Part shown: positions 51,686 to 60,867 of the stretch, in pieces | Layout of the letters: every line of letters starts with the position of its first letter | Position numbering within the stretch: the first letter of the stretch is position 1 | Assembly: GCA_965203435.1 (NCBI GenBank) | Contig: CBDBCU010000006.1 | Span: forward strand, 248,001 to 312,000 | Length of the DNA: 64,000 bases | Direction: 5' to 3' | Source: CBDBCU01 sp965203435 | GTDB taxonomy: Bacteria; Chloroflexota; Dehalococcoidia; Lucifugimonadales; UBA3495 | Translations under genes and position numbers: made by a program | The notes under the pieces: generated by a model | Database searches by the model: none | Seen by the model: only the letters and a program-made list of their open reading frames with translations | What the model was told of the DNA's origin: nothing

Positions 51686-54406
51686 TCACCATTCCGCCGC
51701 CAACTCCACCGCCCACAACTCCCCTTGGCTGGAGAGATGCTGACCGGTGCGGATGGTTTTGACCGGGTAATCGGGCAAAGGAACGGCGGCCAGACATTTG
51801 CCATCGAAATGACCGCCCCACCAGGCAAAGGCAAAATCCCGGTTGACAAACCCATAATCCCGCCGTTCCCGAGGCAAATCGGCGGTATCCTCCGGGGTGA
51901 TGTGCAGGAAAAAGCCGGCCGCCATATCCGCCGCCGCGCAGGTTTCCCGCAAGTAAATCAGCCGGTTGCCTTGACGATACAAGTCAAAGACATTCCGGGC
52001 CGCCGGCGCCAAGCCGGCTAAAGACTGATAATCGGCCGGCAACCGGTCGAGGTTGGCGGAGGGATAGATCTTCCTATCCCACCGGCCGATTTGTCCCGTC
52101 CGTATTTCCCCGATGGGATAATCGGGCAGAGGGACGATTGCCACACATTCCCCGCCGGGCCGGCCGCCATAAATGTCCAGGGAAAAATCCCGGTTCTCAA
52201 AATTGACGGCCCGGGCGGCCGGCGGCAAGTCCTCCGGCCGGGCCGGGTAGATATGCAGGAATACCAGGGTTTCGTACTCAGCTTGAGCGCAGTCGGCTTT
52301 GGCGTAGAGCAGGCGGTTGTGGCCGGCCTCCCGGTCCAGAAAAACCGCAAAAGCCTCCGGATTGGCCGGCGGCTGAGGGCTTTGCCGCCCTCGGTCAATC
52401 AATTCCAGCAAGCCGGGTTGGGAAAGACTGATTAGTCCTTCCCACAGCGGCAAACCCTCCGGCCCGAACCGCCCTAACCGGCGCTGGGCCAGGATAAGGT
52501 CGCCATCCAAATCAGCGGGCAGTTGGATGACGGCTAGGCAGATCCCGTCCACCTGCACCCGTTGATTGTGGAACGGGGCGTAGCGGCCTGGTTGCCGGAA
52601 ATAATGCGGCAAGGTTGCCGGAGCCGGCGGTATCGGCCTAACCCCGAACCACCTATCCGGGCCGTCCGCCGGGCAGTTTTCCTGCACAAAAGTCAGCCGT
52701 TTGCTGTCGTTAATATAGACATCATAATCGGCGCGGATAAGGGGTTCGCCGGCAATGACCTCCCGGTAAATTTCCCGGTAAGCGGCGATGGCGGCCGGCG
52801 TCATCCTAGCCGCATCCAACGGCCGCAGGGCAATCAGGGTGTTATCGTAAAGGCGGCGACGGTAGGGGGAATTAAAGGCCAAATCCGGCTGGTATGATTT
52901 CGGATCTTTGGTCATAGCATAATCCGCGCGGTTATCCCCGGTGGCGACCGTCAAATGCCGCCGGGCCGCCGCCGGCAGGATGTCGATATGCCGTTGCCCG
53001 GCCCGCACGACCAGGTCCTCCCCGGGATGCCGTTCCACCAGATACTTCAATCCCTCCGGCTGGGCCAGGCTCCAGTAGTCCATTTCGTACTGCGTCCGCA
53101 GCTGTTCTGGGGCAGTACGATCCGCCAGGAAGTTGAAATAGACCGGCTGCAAGGGATGGAGTTGCGCCATTTGCAGCAGAATCAGCCCCAAACCGACCGC
53201 CGCCAATCTGCACAACCCGGCCCGGCTGCCCGGCCGCCGGGCCAGAGCCGCCGCCAGCCGGCCGCCGCCGAAGGCCGCCAGCAGGCAAAAGGGAACATAG
53301 ACAAAATAAAGCTGCCGCCAGCCGTCATACTGGTTGGCCCCCAGTAGGGCGGCGGCCAGCAAAGGCAGCGCAAAACCGGCCAGCAGCAGCAGCTGAAAAC
53401 GCAACTGGGTATTGCCGAGAACCGTCCCGGGCCGGGCTATGCCTTGAGCCGCCACCGCCGCTATCCCGATAAGTCCCAGCAGCAGAATCAACGGCGGCGT
53501 GGTGATGCCGAACCAGGTTAGGCCATAATGCGGCGGCATTTCCGCCGCTGAAAGTAGTTGCCCCTGAAACCGCTGAAACACCACATTAGGATGATTGACG
53601 GTCAGCTCCAGGGAGGTGGTCAGATAGGCGACCGGATTAGCCCAGGCGTAGGGAGTTGCGGCATAAAAAGTCAATCCGGCCGCCAGGATCAGCAATCCCC
53701 CCGTAGCCAGGATCTGTTTCCGTTCCGCCCAGCCGTCCGCCCGCCACAAATCCAAACCCCGCATTGCCAAGGCCGCCGGCAGCAGCATAATCCCCGCAAC
53801 CCGCAAATTGCTTAGCAGTCCCACGGCTATTCCCAACAGCAGGAAAGCGCCGAGGCTATCCCGGCGGAAAGCCCGCTCCAGCAGGTAGAGGGTTATCGCG
53901 AACAGGGCGAGAAAGGGCAGGTCTTTGGAATTGACAAAGGAATGACCATAGATGCGGGGATGCAGCAGAAAGAGCAGCAGGGCAAAAAGGGCCAGCAGCC
54001 GGTTATTGAACAGCCGATAAGCCAGCCGGTAGCAAAAATAGCCGCCGATAATAAAGAACAGGTGGGTCAGGGTTAAACGGAGGCGGTGGATCTGATAGCC
54101 ATCCGTCAATCCCAGGGTTTGCTCGGCCAGCAGCAAAGGCAGCTCAAAGGCCGGGCCATAAAAGGCAAAGGGGTAAGGCAGCGACTCAAATCTGTCGCCC
54201 TGACCCCGGATATAGTCCCAGTTGGCTTGAGCGATTTGCCGCTGGAACAGTTCATCGGCCCCTTGCCCATAATCCCCGGCCGTGACCAAACCCACCAGCA
54301 GAAAGAGGGCGCAGACGATAAGGCCGCTGCGGGTAGCCATAAAGTTCAGCGCCGCCGCCCGCCCGTTGGCAAGGCGGAGAGCTATTTGGCGCAACGGCGG
54401 GAACAT
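51686..54406 (-). CDS. ArnT/PMT-like membrane glycosyltransferase 2
   Basis: The 906-residue paralogue of the 49014 and 54593 proteins has the same start (R-x-A-A-A-L-N-F-M-A-x-R-S-G-L), the loop G-A-D-E-L and the F-V-N-S-K-D-L-P-F motif. Its soluble C-terminus contains three Cys-pair modules, with first cysteines in Q-E-N-C-P-A, K-A-D-C-A-Q and R-E-T-C-A-A. The last module ends F-D-G-K-C-L-A-A-V-P-L-P-D-Y-P. ATG 54406 directly follows a TATGCTATAAT box. Donor and acceptor are unknown. Confidence 0.8.
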   Translation of the reverse strand: MFPPLRQIALRLANGRAAALNFMATRSGLIVCALFLLVGLVTAGDYGQGADELFQRQIAQANWDYIRGQGDRFESLPYPFAFYGPAFELPLLLAEQTLGLTDGYQIHRLRLTLTHLFFIIGGYFCYRLAYRLFNNRLLALFALLLFLLHPRIYGHSFVNSKDLPFLALFAITLYLLERAFRRDSLGAFLLLGIAVGLLSNLRVAGIMLLPAALAMRGLDLWRADGWAERKQILATGGLLILAAGLTFYAATPYAWANPVAYLTTSLELTVNHPNVVFQRFQGQLLSAAEMPPHYGLTWFGITTPPLILLLGLIGIAAVAAQGIARPGTVLGNTQLRFQLLLLAGFALPLLAAALLGANQYDGWRQLYFVYVPFCLLAAFGGGRLAAALARRPGSRAGLCRLAAVGLGLILLQMAQLHPLQPVYFNFLADRTAPEQLRTQYEMDYWSLAQPEGLKYLVERHPGEDLVVRAGQRHIDILPAAARRHLTVATGDNRADYAMTKDPKSYQPDLAFNSPYRRRLYDNTLIALRPLDAARMTPAAIAAYREIYREVIAGEPLIRADYDVYINDSKRLTFVQENCPADGPDRWFGVRPIPPAPATLPHYFRQPGRYAPFHNQRVQVDGICLAVIQLPADLDGDLILAQRRLGRFGPEGLPLWEGLISLSQPGLLELIDRGRQSPQPPANPEAFAVFLDREAGHNRLLYAKADCAQAEYETLVFLHIYPARPEDLPPAARAVNFENRDFSLDIYGGRPGGECVAIVPLPDYPIGEIRTGQIGRWDRKIYPSANLDRLPADYQSLAGLAPAARNVFDLYRQGNRLIYLRETCAAADMAAGFFLHITPEDTADLPRERRDYGFVNRDFAFAWWGGHFDGKCLAAVPLPDYPVKTIRTGQHLSSQGELWAVELAAEW

Positions 54407-54413
54407 AGGCGGG

Positions 54414-54422
54414 ATTATAGCA
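54414..54422 (-). promoter_or_regulatory. Leaderless-type -10 box, glycosyltransferase 2
   Basis: TGCTATAAT on the minus strand ends 7 bases before ATG 54406, the same spacing as in the two paralogues. Confidence 0.65.
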
Positions 54423-54429
54423 TATAGGA

Positions 54430-54580
54430 ACAGTCATTCCCGCCCGCTCTCCTACCGTCATTCCCGCCCGCTCTCCTACCGTCATTCCCGCGTAAGCGGG
54501 AATCCAGAGGTTGTTTGCCGAGGATGCGGCGGTATTGGGGCAATACCGTTCTGGATTCCCGCTTACGCGGGAATGACGGT
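54430..54580. repeat. Family A element with two tandem partial ends
   Basis: The full inverted element spans 54478-54580. Two truncated left ends (CAGTCATTCCCGCCCGCTCT and TACCGTCATTCCCGCCCGCT) precede it with a period of about 24 bases. Confidence 0.8.
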
Positions 54581-54592
54581 GGGAGCCTCGCC

Positions 54593-57310
54593 CTACCGTT
54601 TCACCGCCAACTCCACCGCCCACAACTCCCCTTGCCCGGGTACATACTGCCCCGTCCGTAGGGCATTGATGGGATAGGCAGGTAGGGAAATCACAGCCAG
54701 ACACTTGCCGTCAAAAATCCCGCCGCGCCGGGCCCAGGCAAAATCCAGGTTGGCAAAGCCGGCCGCCCGTCTTTCCGCCGGCAAATCGGCAACCTCCGCC
54801 GGGAGGATATGCAGGAAAAAGCCGGCCGCCGTATCTGCCGCCGCGCAGGATTCCCGCAAGTAAATCAGCCGGTTGTCCTGTAAATACAGGTCAAAGGCGG
54901 CCCGGGCGGCCGGCTCCCGGGCGGATATGGCGGCGTAAGTTGCCCGCAGATAGTCGGGTTCGGTCGGCGGGTATAAGTTGACTTCCCAACGATTGGCCTG
55001 CCCGGTGCGGATAGCGGCGATAGGATAGTCGGGCAAAGGGACTATCGCCACGCAATCCCCGCCGGGCCGGCCGCCGTAATCCTTCAGGGAAAAATCCCGG
55101 TTGTCCAGCCCCCCTTGCCAGAGGTAAAAGGGCAAATCCGCCAGGTTCTCCGGGTAGAGGTGCAGGGTTATGGCAGTTTCATATTCAGAGGGGGCGCAGT
55201 TCGCTTTGGCGTAGAGCAGACGATTGCGGCCCGCCGCCCGGTCGCTGAAAACCGCAAAGGCCGCCGCCCCGGCCGCTGGCGGCTGTTTCTGCCGGTGGGC
55301 CGCAATCAGTTCCCCCAGGCCGGGGTGGGACAGGCTGTAAAGTTCCTCCCATAAAGACCCCTCCGCCGCCCCCGCCTTGCTGGTGCTGCGCCGCAGCAAT
55401 ATCAAGTCGCCCGCGGCATACTCGGGTAGCTGAATAACCGCCATGCAGAGTTGGCCCAGCCTTACCCCGGGATTTTCGAAGGGCGCAAAGGAGCCGTGCT
55501 GCCGCCGCCGCGGCGGCAGAGTTGCCGGGTCGGGCAGGAAAAGTTTCGCGCCAAACCAGGTGTCCGGTTCCTCCGGGGAACAGTTCTCTTTGACAAAGGA
55601 TAGCCGGTTGCCGTTGCGATAGACATTGTAATCAGCGCGGATAATGGGTTCGCCGGCTACGGCTTGGCGATACAGTTCCCGGTAGGCCGCCACCGCCGCT
55701 GGCGTCATTCGGGCCGCATCCAAGGGCCGCAAATCGACAACGGTGTTGTGGTAAGGACGGCGGTACAAGGAATTAAAGGCTAATTCCGGCTGAATGCGGT
55801 CAATTCCGCTGTTCAGGACATAATCGGTTTGGCGGCCGGCGGCGCGCGGCAAACGCTCCCGGTCCGCCGGGGCCATAGTTCGCAAATGCCGCCGCTCGGC
55901 CTGTACCACTAAAGTCTCCCCGGGATGGCGTTGCAGCAGGTAGTCCAGAGCCGCCCGCGGCGCAAAATCCCAATGATCCAGATAATACTGCGTCCGCAGA
56001 TAGTCCGGGGTTGTCCGATCCACCAGGAAGTTGAAATAGCTATACTGCAAAGGATGGAGTTGCGCCATCGAGAGCAGAATCAGCCCCAAGCCCAGCCCGG
56101 TCAAGCCGTACATCCCGGCCCGCCCGCGGCCGCGCCGCCAAAGGGCCGCCGCCAGCCACCCGCCGCCCAGGGCCGCCAGCAGGGAAAAGGGCGCATAGAC
56201 GAAATACAAATGCCGCCAGTCATGGTATTGGATGGCGCCCAGCAGGGCGGCGGCCAGTGGCGGCAGCAGAAAACAAGCCAGCAGCAGCAGGCAAAAGCGC
56301 CGCCGACCGTTGCGGAAAACCGGTGGCAGGGGGGGGGGTAACGCTTTTGCCAACACCGCCGCTATCCCGATAAATCCCAGCAGCAAAATCAGCGGCGGCG
56401 TGGTAATGCCGGAATAAACGGCGGCGTAATAGGGCGGCAGTTCATCGGAAAGGATCAGTTCCCCTTGAAACAACTGCGGCCAAACGGACGGATAGCCCGT
56501 CGCCAATTTAAGGCTGGCCGTCAAGTAGTCAACGGGATTGGCCCAGGCGTAGGGGGCTACCGCGTACAGAGTCAGCCCGGCGGTCAGGGCGAACAGCCCG
56601 GCCGTCCCCAGGATTCGTTTCCGTTCCGGCCCGTTCCCGGCATAAAACCAGTCCAGTCCCCGCATTGCCAACGCCGCCGCCAGCAGCATTATCCCCATAA
56701 TCCGCAAATTGATTAGCAGTCCCACCCCTATTCCCAGCAGGACAAAGGCCCCGAGGGTATCCCGGCGGAAAGCCCGTTCCAGCAGATACAGGGCTATGCT
56801 GAACATACTGAGAAAGGGCAGGTCTTTGGGATTAAAGAAAGAGTGGGCGTAGATGCGGGGATGCAGCAGAAAAATCAGCAGGGCAAAGAGGGCAATCGTC
56901 CGGCGGCCGCTCAAATGATAAGCCAGCCGGTAGCAGCAGAAAGCGCCGAGGATAAAGAACAGGTGGGTCAGGGTTAAACGGAGGCGGTGGATGTAATAGT
57001 AATCCTCCAACCCCAAAGCCCGCTGGACCAGCAATACCGGCAGCTCAAAGGCCACGCCATAAACCCGGTCGTGGTGAAGTTCGGTTTCAATGCGGTCGGC
57101 TTGGCCCCGGATATAGTCCAAGTTGGCTTGCGCGATTTGCCGCTGAATATCTGCGTCATACATATAGGAGTAATCCCCGGCCGTGACCAAGCCGGTCAGC
57201 AGAAAGAGAGCGCAGATAAGCAGGCCGCTGCGGGCGGCAATAAAGTTCAGGGCCGCCGGGCTGCGGCCGGAAAGTGGGGATAAGCGTATGCGGCGCATCG
57301 GTTGCAACAT
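54593..57310 (-). CDS. ArnT/PMT-like membrane glycosyltransferase 3, with C10 tract
   Basis: The 905-residue third paralogue shares the N-terminal L-N-F-I-A-A-R-S-G-L-L-I-C-A-L-F-L-L-T-G-L segment, the F-F-N-P-K-D-L-P-F loop and three C-terminal Cys-pair modules. A run of ten C (56338-56329 on the coding strand) encodes the P-P-P in A-L-P-P-P-L-P-P-V-F-R-N, in the loop where the paralogues read A-R-P-G-x-x-L-G-N. The frame is open at the present length; a one-base slip would truncate the protein after about 330 residues. ATG 57310 follows a TATGCTATAAT box. Confidence 0.8.
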   Translation of the reverse strand: MLQPMRRIRLSPLSGRSPAALNFIAARSGLLICALFLLTGLVTAGDYSYMYDADIQRQIAQANLDYIRGQADRIETELHHDRVYGVAFELPVLLVQRALGLEDYYYIHRLRLTLTHLFFILGAFCCYRLAYHLSGRRTIALFALLIFLLHPRIYAHSFFNPKDLPFLSMFSIALYLLERAFRRDTLGAFVLLGIGVGLLINLRIMGIMLLAAALAMRGLDWFYAGNGPERKRILGTAGLFALTAGLTLYAVAPYAWANPVDYLTASLKLATGYPSVWPQLFQGELILSDELPPYYAAVYSGITTPPLILLLGFIGIAAVLAKALPPPLPPVFRNGRRRFCLLLLACFLLPPLAAALLGAIQYHDWRHLYFVYAPFSLLAALGGGWLAAALWRRGRGRAGMYGLTGLGLGLILLSMAQLHPLQYSYFNFLVDRTTPDYLRTQYYLDHWDFAPRAALDYLLQRHPGETLVVQAERRHLRTMAPADRERLPRAAGRQTDYVLNSGIDRIQPELAFNSLYRRPYHNTVVDLRPLDAARMTPAAVAAYRELYRQAVAGEPIIRADYNVYRNGNRLSFVKENCSPEEPDTWFGAKLFLPDPATLPPRRRQHGSFAPFENPGVRLGQLCMAVIQLPEYAAGDLILLRRSTSKAGAAEGSLWEELYSLSHPGLGELIAAHRQKQPPAAGAAAFAVFSDRAAGRNRLLYAKANCAPSEYETAITLHLYPENLADLPFYLWQGGLDNRDFSLKDYGGRPGGDCVAIVPLPDYPIAAIRTGQANRWEVNLYPPTEPDYLRATYAAISAREPAARAAFDLYLQDNRLIYLRESCAAADTAAGFFLHILPAEVADLPAERRAAGFANLDFAWARRGGIFDGKCLAVISLPAYPINALRTGQYVPGQGELWAVELAVKR
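56329..56338. repeat. In-frame C10 tract in glycosyltransferase 3
   Basis: Ten consecutive C on the coding strand within a membrane glycosyltransferase gene; the paralogues lack it. Confidence 0.85.
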
Positions 57311-57317
57311 AGACGGG

Positions 57318-57326
57318 ATTATAGCA
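57318..57326 (-). promoter_or_regulatory. Leaderless-type -10 box, glycosyltransferase 3
   Basis: TGCTATAAT on the minus strand ends 7 bases before ATG 57310. Confidence 0.65.
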
Positions 57327-57349
57327 TAAGGAGGCGGGTGGCTCTTTTC

Positions 57350-57456
57350 CGCTCATCCTGAACTTGTTGAAGGATGCCCCCGTCGCTCGTTCATCCTGAA
57401 CTTGTTGAAGGATGGCCCCGCTGTCCGCTCATCCTGAACTTGTTGAAGGATGCCCC
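57350..57456. repeat. Family B cluster, three copies
   Basis: Three direct copies of CTCATCCTGAACTTGTTGAA followed by GGATG start at about 57351, 57389 and 57428, spaced about 39 bases. Confidence 0.85.
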
Positions 57457-57471
57457 CGTCGCCGCCCGGTT

Positions 57472-58332
57472 TCAACCGCCGCCGCCGGAACCGTCCACCA
57501 GTACCATCGCGCCGCGGCCCACGCCCAGGGTTGCGGCGGCGCTGCCATCCGGCACGGCAATTTCCAGATAGCCGTTGCTGCCAATCAGGGCAATCAAGGG
57601 CGGTTGATTCGGGAAAGGGGCCGGGGTCGTTTCCTGGTCGTGAAAGGTGCGGCTCAATCCGGAGATAGTGCGGTTGGCTATAGATACGGTCAAGGGGGCG
57701 GCCGGCAGTTGCCCGGCCGGAATGTTGGTAATCAGGTTGCCAAAGCGGTCAATGTAAATTACCTCGCCTTGTACCCTACTATCCTGTACGACGGGCGCGG
57801 CCAGGGGCCGCCAAACCAGTTCGGCCAAGGGCGGCCCAAAGGATTCGGGCGGCTGGCCCAAAGACAAGTGGGCGGCCGCCGGCGCGAATACATCCCGCCC
57901 ATGAAAGGTGCTGCTGACCGGAGGACGGCGGTAAGCCGGGTTGGTCAGTTCGTAAGCGGCTAAGGGCGGCGGGACGGCTACCCGGCCGGGGCTATCCGGC
58001 GGCCGATCCAGATAATCCTTGATAATGCCGCTGAGCAGCCCATTGTCCGGGGCAATAAACCGGGCCGTGGGCGTCAAGAGCAATACCGCCCGCCGCGCCG
58101 TGCCAACGCCCGGATCCACTACCGCCACATGGATAGTGTCCGGCGGGAAATAGGAATGATTGACGCCCAGGACAAAGGCCGCCGCCGCCCCTTCCTGCGG
58201 CGGCAGGTCGTGAGTCAGGTCAATGATAACCGCCCGGGGGTTGATGGTCAGGATAACCCCTTTCATCACCCCCACAAAGGCATCAGCCAGGCCAAAGTCG
58301 GTGGTCAGAACGATGGGCGGAAAAGTGTCCAT
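57472..58332 (-). CDS. SAM hydrolase/adenosyl-halide synthase family (DUF62)
   Basis: The 286-residue protein belongs to the SAM hydroxide adenosyltransferase family, which splits S-adenosylmethionine into adenosine and methionine. It has L-T-T-D-F-G (9-14), the D-L-T-H-D segment, V-V-D-P-G-V-G-T, A-P-D-N-G-L-L, F-H-G-R-D-V-F-A-P and the C-terminal I-D-R-F-G-N-L-I-T-N. The D-H-R side-chain triad expected of hydrolases (Asp, Arg, His) is consistent with these motifs. The C-terminus is unusually Gly rich (S-G-G-G-G). It follows secG by 40 bases. Confidence 0.9.
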   Translation of the reverse strand: MDTFPPIVLTTDFGLADAFVGVMKGVILTINPRAVIIDLTHDLPPQEGAAAAFVLGVNHSYFPPDTIHVAVVDPGVGTARRAVLLLTPTARFIAPDNGLLSGIIKDYLDRPPDSPGRVAVPPPLAAYELTNPAYRRPPVSSTFHGRDVFAPAAAHLSLGQPPESFGPPLAELVWRPLAAPVVQDSRVQGEVIYIDRFGNLITNIPAGQLPAAPLTVSIANRTISGLSRTFHDQETTPAPFPNQPPLIALIGSNGYLEIAVPDGSAAATLGVGRGAMVLVDGSGGGG

Positions 58333-58372
58333 TCGGCCGCCGGGTTCGCTGCGGATTCGTTGGCGGCGCCGG

Positions 58373-58591
58373 TTAGCCGGAAAACAGCTGAACGCTGAGG
58401 ATGGATACCAGGACGAATACCACCGACAGGGCGATGGTCAACTGAAAGAGGGTCTTTTCCAGCCCCCGGCGGGTGCGGACGGTGGATTGGGCGCTGCCAA
58501 ACAGCCCGCTACCGCCCTCCTTGACTTGCGCCAGGATAATCAGCACCAGCACCACGGACACCAGGATTTGGGCAATGTTCAGGTAAATCAA
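58373..58591 (-). CDS. secG: Protein translocase subunit SecG
   Basis: SecG is the small auxiliary subunit of the SecYEG channel. The protein has two membrane helices (I-L-V-S-V-V-L-V-L-I-I-L and F-Q-L-T-I-A-L-S-V-V-F-V-L) separated by the conserved G-G-S-G-L-F-G and R-R-G-L-E-K loop. Start TTG 58591 is preferred because GAGG lies 7 bases upstream and gives the normal N-terminus (72 residues); an upstream TTG at 58612 is the alternative. Confidence 0.88.
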   Translation of the reverse strand: MIYLNIAQILVSVVLVLIILAQVKEGGSGLFGSAQSTVRTRRGLEKTLFQLTIALSVVFVLVSILSVQLFSG

Positions 58592-58650
58592 CGGCTTGCC
58601 TCGGTAGGTCAATACTGACCGGGTTAGGTTTCTATTCTGCTATGGAGTTT

Positions 58651-58742
58651 AATCCGCTCATCCTGAACTTGTTGAAGGATGGCGGTTTCCCCCGGAACTG
58701 ATTTCTGGAATCCGCTCATCCTGAACTTGTTGAAGGATGGCG
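58651..58742. repeat. Family B, two copies
   Basis: Two direct copies of CCGCTCATCCTGAACTTGTT followed by GAAGGATGG, 59 bases apart, between gatB and secG. Confidence 0.8.
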
Positions 58743-58788
58743 CGGAACCGAACTCAGGAATCCGCCCTTGCTATGCGGCGTCAAAGCA

Positions 58789-60276
58789 TTATTCCGGGTC
58801 GGCGTTTTTGATGGACTCCAAACGGGCCTGCACCAGTTGCAAGGCCAGTTCCGGCTTGGCTTTGCCGGCGGTCTGTTTCATCACCTGTCCCATCAGGAAC
58901 TTGGCGGCCGTTTCCTTGCCTTTCCGATAGTCGGCTACGGCCCGGGGGTTGGCGTCCAAGGCGTCCTGAACGGCGACTTCCAGCGTTGATATGTCGTCAA
59001 TCTGGATATACCCCTTGTCCTGGGCGATTTTACCCGGTTCCTGCCCAAGAACGAAACATTCCTCCAGCACCATTTTAGCCAGAGTTCCACTCAGTACGCC
59101 GGAATCGATCAACCCCAGCAGTTCCACCAGATGGGCCGGCTTTACCGCCACCTCGGTTATATCCCGGTTTTCCAAGTTCATCAGGCGGCTCAAATCCCCC
59201 AGCATCCAGTTGCTGACATTCTTGGCAAAGGCCGCGGCCGCCGGGCCCTTGGCCGGCCGCAGCGCTACCGCTTCCTCAAAGTAATCGGCCATCGCCCGGG
59301 AGCCGGTCAACAGGGCGGCATCATACTGGGACAAAGCGTACTGCTCAATAAACCGGGCTTGCCGCTGGCCGGCCAGTTCCGGCAGCCTCCGGCGGATTTC
59401 CTCAACCCATTCGGCCGCTATGGACAGCGGCGGCAAATCCGGCTCCGGAAAGTAGCGGTAATCGTGGGCCTGTTCCTTGCTGCGCTGCGCCACGGTGACG
59501 CCCCGTTCCTCAATCCAACCCCGGGTTTCCTGAACAATGCGCCCGCCGTCCTCCAGAATCCGCCGCTGCCGTTCTATTTCATAATTCAGGGCCAGATAGA
59601 CGGAGCGGAAACTGTTCATATTTTTGACTTCGGTGCGGATGCCGAACTGCTCGCTGCCGACCGGGCGCAGGCTGATGTTGGCATCGCAGCGAAAGTTGCC
59701 ATCCTGCAACTGGGCCGAGGATACGCCCAGGTACTGCATAATGGAGTGCAGGGTGGTCAGATAAGCTCGGGCTTCCTCCGGCGAGCGCAAATCCGGCGCG
59801 CTGACCACTTCCATCAGCGGCGTGCCGGCCCGGTTCACATCCACCAGGCTGTAGGCTTCCCCCCCGGCATTGGGAAAGTGCTGCAGCTTGGCGGCATCCT
59901 CCTCCAGATGCACCCGCATCACCCCGATGGACTTGACGCCCTCTGCCATTTCGATCGCCAGCGCGCCGGCCTCGGCCAAAGGCAGGTCGTACTGGGATAC
60001 CTGATACCCTTTCATCATATCCGGGTAGGGATAGTTCTTGCGGTCAAACTTGGAATAGGGCGGGATGCGGCAGCCCAGGGCCAAGCCGGTCATAATGGTG
60101 TATTCCACCGCCTTGCGGTTGATAACCGGCAGCGCGCCGGGCAGACCCAGGCACACCGGGCAGACCCGGCTGTTGGCCGGAGCGTACTGATAATCCGCCG
60201 GGCAAGGGCAGAACATCTTGCTCCGGGTCTGCAACTGGACATGGACTTCCAGTCCGATGACGGTTTCGTAGTTCAT
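58789..60276 (-). CDS. gatB: Aspartyl/glutamyl-tRNA amidotransferase subunit B
   Basis: GatB binds misacylated Glu-tRNA(Gln)/Asp-tRNA(Asn) and, with GatA and GatC, converts them to the correct amide. The 495-residue protein has the N-terminal M-N-Y-E-T-V-I-G-L-E-V-H-V-Q-L, C-P-V-C-L-G-L-P-G-A-L-P, F-D-R-K-N-Y-P-Y-P-D-M and H-L-E-E-D-A motifs, plus the C-terminal YqeY-like tail (G-Q-V-M-K-Q-T-x-G-K-A). ATG 60276 fits the family start; TTG 60294 is an alternative. gatA and gatC are not nearby. Confidence 0.95.
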   Translation of the reverse strand: MNYETVIGLEVHVQLQTRSKMFCPCPADYQYAPANSRVCPVCLGLPGALPVINRKAVEYTIMTGLALGCRIPPYSKFDRKNYPYPDMMKGYQVSQYDLPLAEAGALAIEMAEGVKSIGVMRVHLEEDAAKLQHFPNAGGEAYSLVDVNRAGTPLMEVVSAPDLRSPEEARAYLTTLHSIMQYLGVSSAQLQDGNFRCDANISLRPVGSEQFGIRTEVKNMNSFRSVYLALNYEIERQRRILEDGGRIVQETRGWIEERGVTVAQRSKEQAHDYRYFPEPDLPPLSIAAEWVEEIRRRLPELAGQRQARFIEQYALSQYDAALLTGSRAMADYFEEAVALRPAKGPAAAAFAKNVSNWMLGDLSRLMNLENRDITEVAVKPAHLVELLGLIDSGVLSGTLAKMVLEECFVLGQEPGKIAQDKGYIQIDDISTLEVAVQDALDANPRAVADYRKGKETAAKFLMGQVMKQTAGKAKPELALQLVQARLESIKNADPE

Positions 60277-60329
60277 AGCCGGTTGACTTCCCAAGTTTGC
60301 GGTTTCCTTTGCCGACCGGGGATTTCCGG

Positions 60330-60740
60330 TCAGGCGTGGATTTGCCGCATTTCCTCTATGATGGCCGGGTTCCGATCCAGCAGGCGCAACAGGACATCAG
60401 CGGTTTTGCTCTGCAACACCCGCCCCTTTTCCCAGCGCACCACCACCTTTTGGCCCAGGCCGAACAGCCGCTCCAACTCCTCTTGCGACAGATTGCACCG
60501 CTTGCGGATGTCCACGATGGACTCCGGGGAAAGCAGGTTCAGCCGCTCCCGGGCGGCGGCCTTTACCCGGCGGGAGACCTCGGCGGCCTGTTCCGGGGTA
60601 AAGACCCCTTCCCCGCAGGACGCGCAATCGTACATCTCTACCGACTCTAACCGAATGGGTATCTGATTGTAAAGGCCCTCATAGGGCCGTTGCGTCAACC
60701 GAGCGCTGTCGCGCCCGCAGACCTCGCATATAACCGTCAT
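60330..60740 (-). CDS. mqsA: MqsA-like antitoxin
   Basis: The 136-residue protein combines an N-terminal YgiT-type zinc domain (C5-x-x-C8 and C39-A-S-C42) with a C-terminal helix-turn-helix (L-S-Q-E-E-L-E-R-L-F-G-L-G-Q-K-V-V-V-R-W-E-K-G). This is the MqsA layout, in which the zinc domain binds toxin and the helix-turn-helix represses the operon. It lies downstream of the damaged mqsR-like gene in the normal mqsRA order, 127 bases apart. Confidence 0.9.
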   Translation of the reverse strand: MTVICEVCGRDSARLTQRPYEGLYNQIPIRLESVEMYDCASCGEGVFTPEQAAEVSRRVKAAARERLNLLSPESIVDIRKRCNLSQEELERLFGLGQKVVVRWEKGRVLQSKTADVLLRLLDRNPAIIEEMRQIHA

Positions 60741-60867
60741 AACTCAATCCCTCTACCGGATGTCGGAAAGCTACTGGAATCGCCGGCACTGTGCTGCCCG
60801 GGAATCGGGAACTTTACTCCGGCCGCAACCGAACTCCGATTCCCGGCGCAGAAAAGCGCATAATTCC

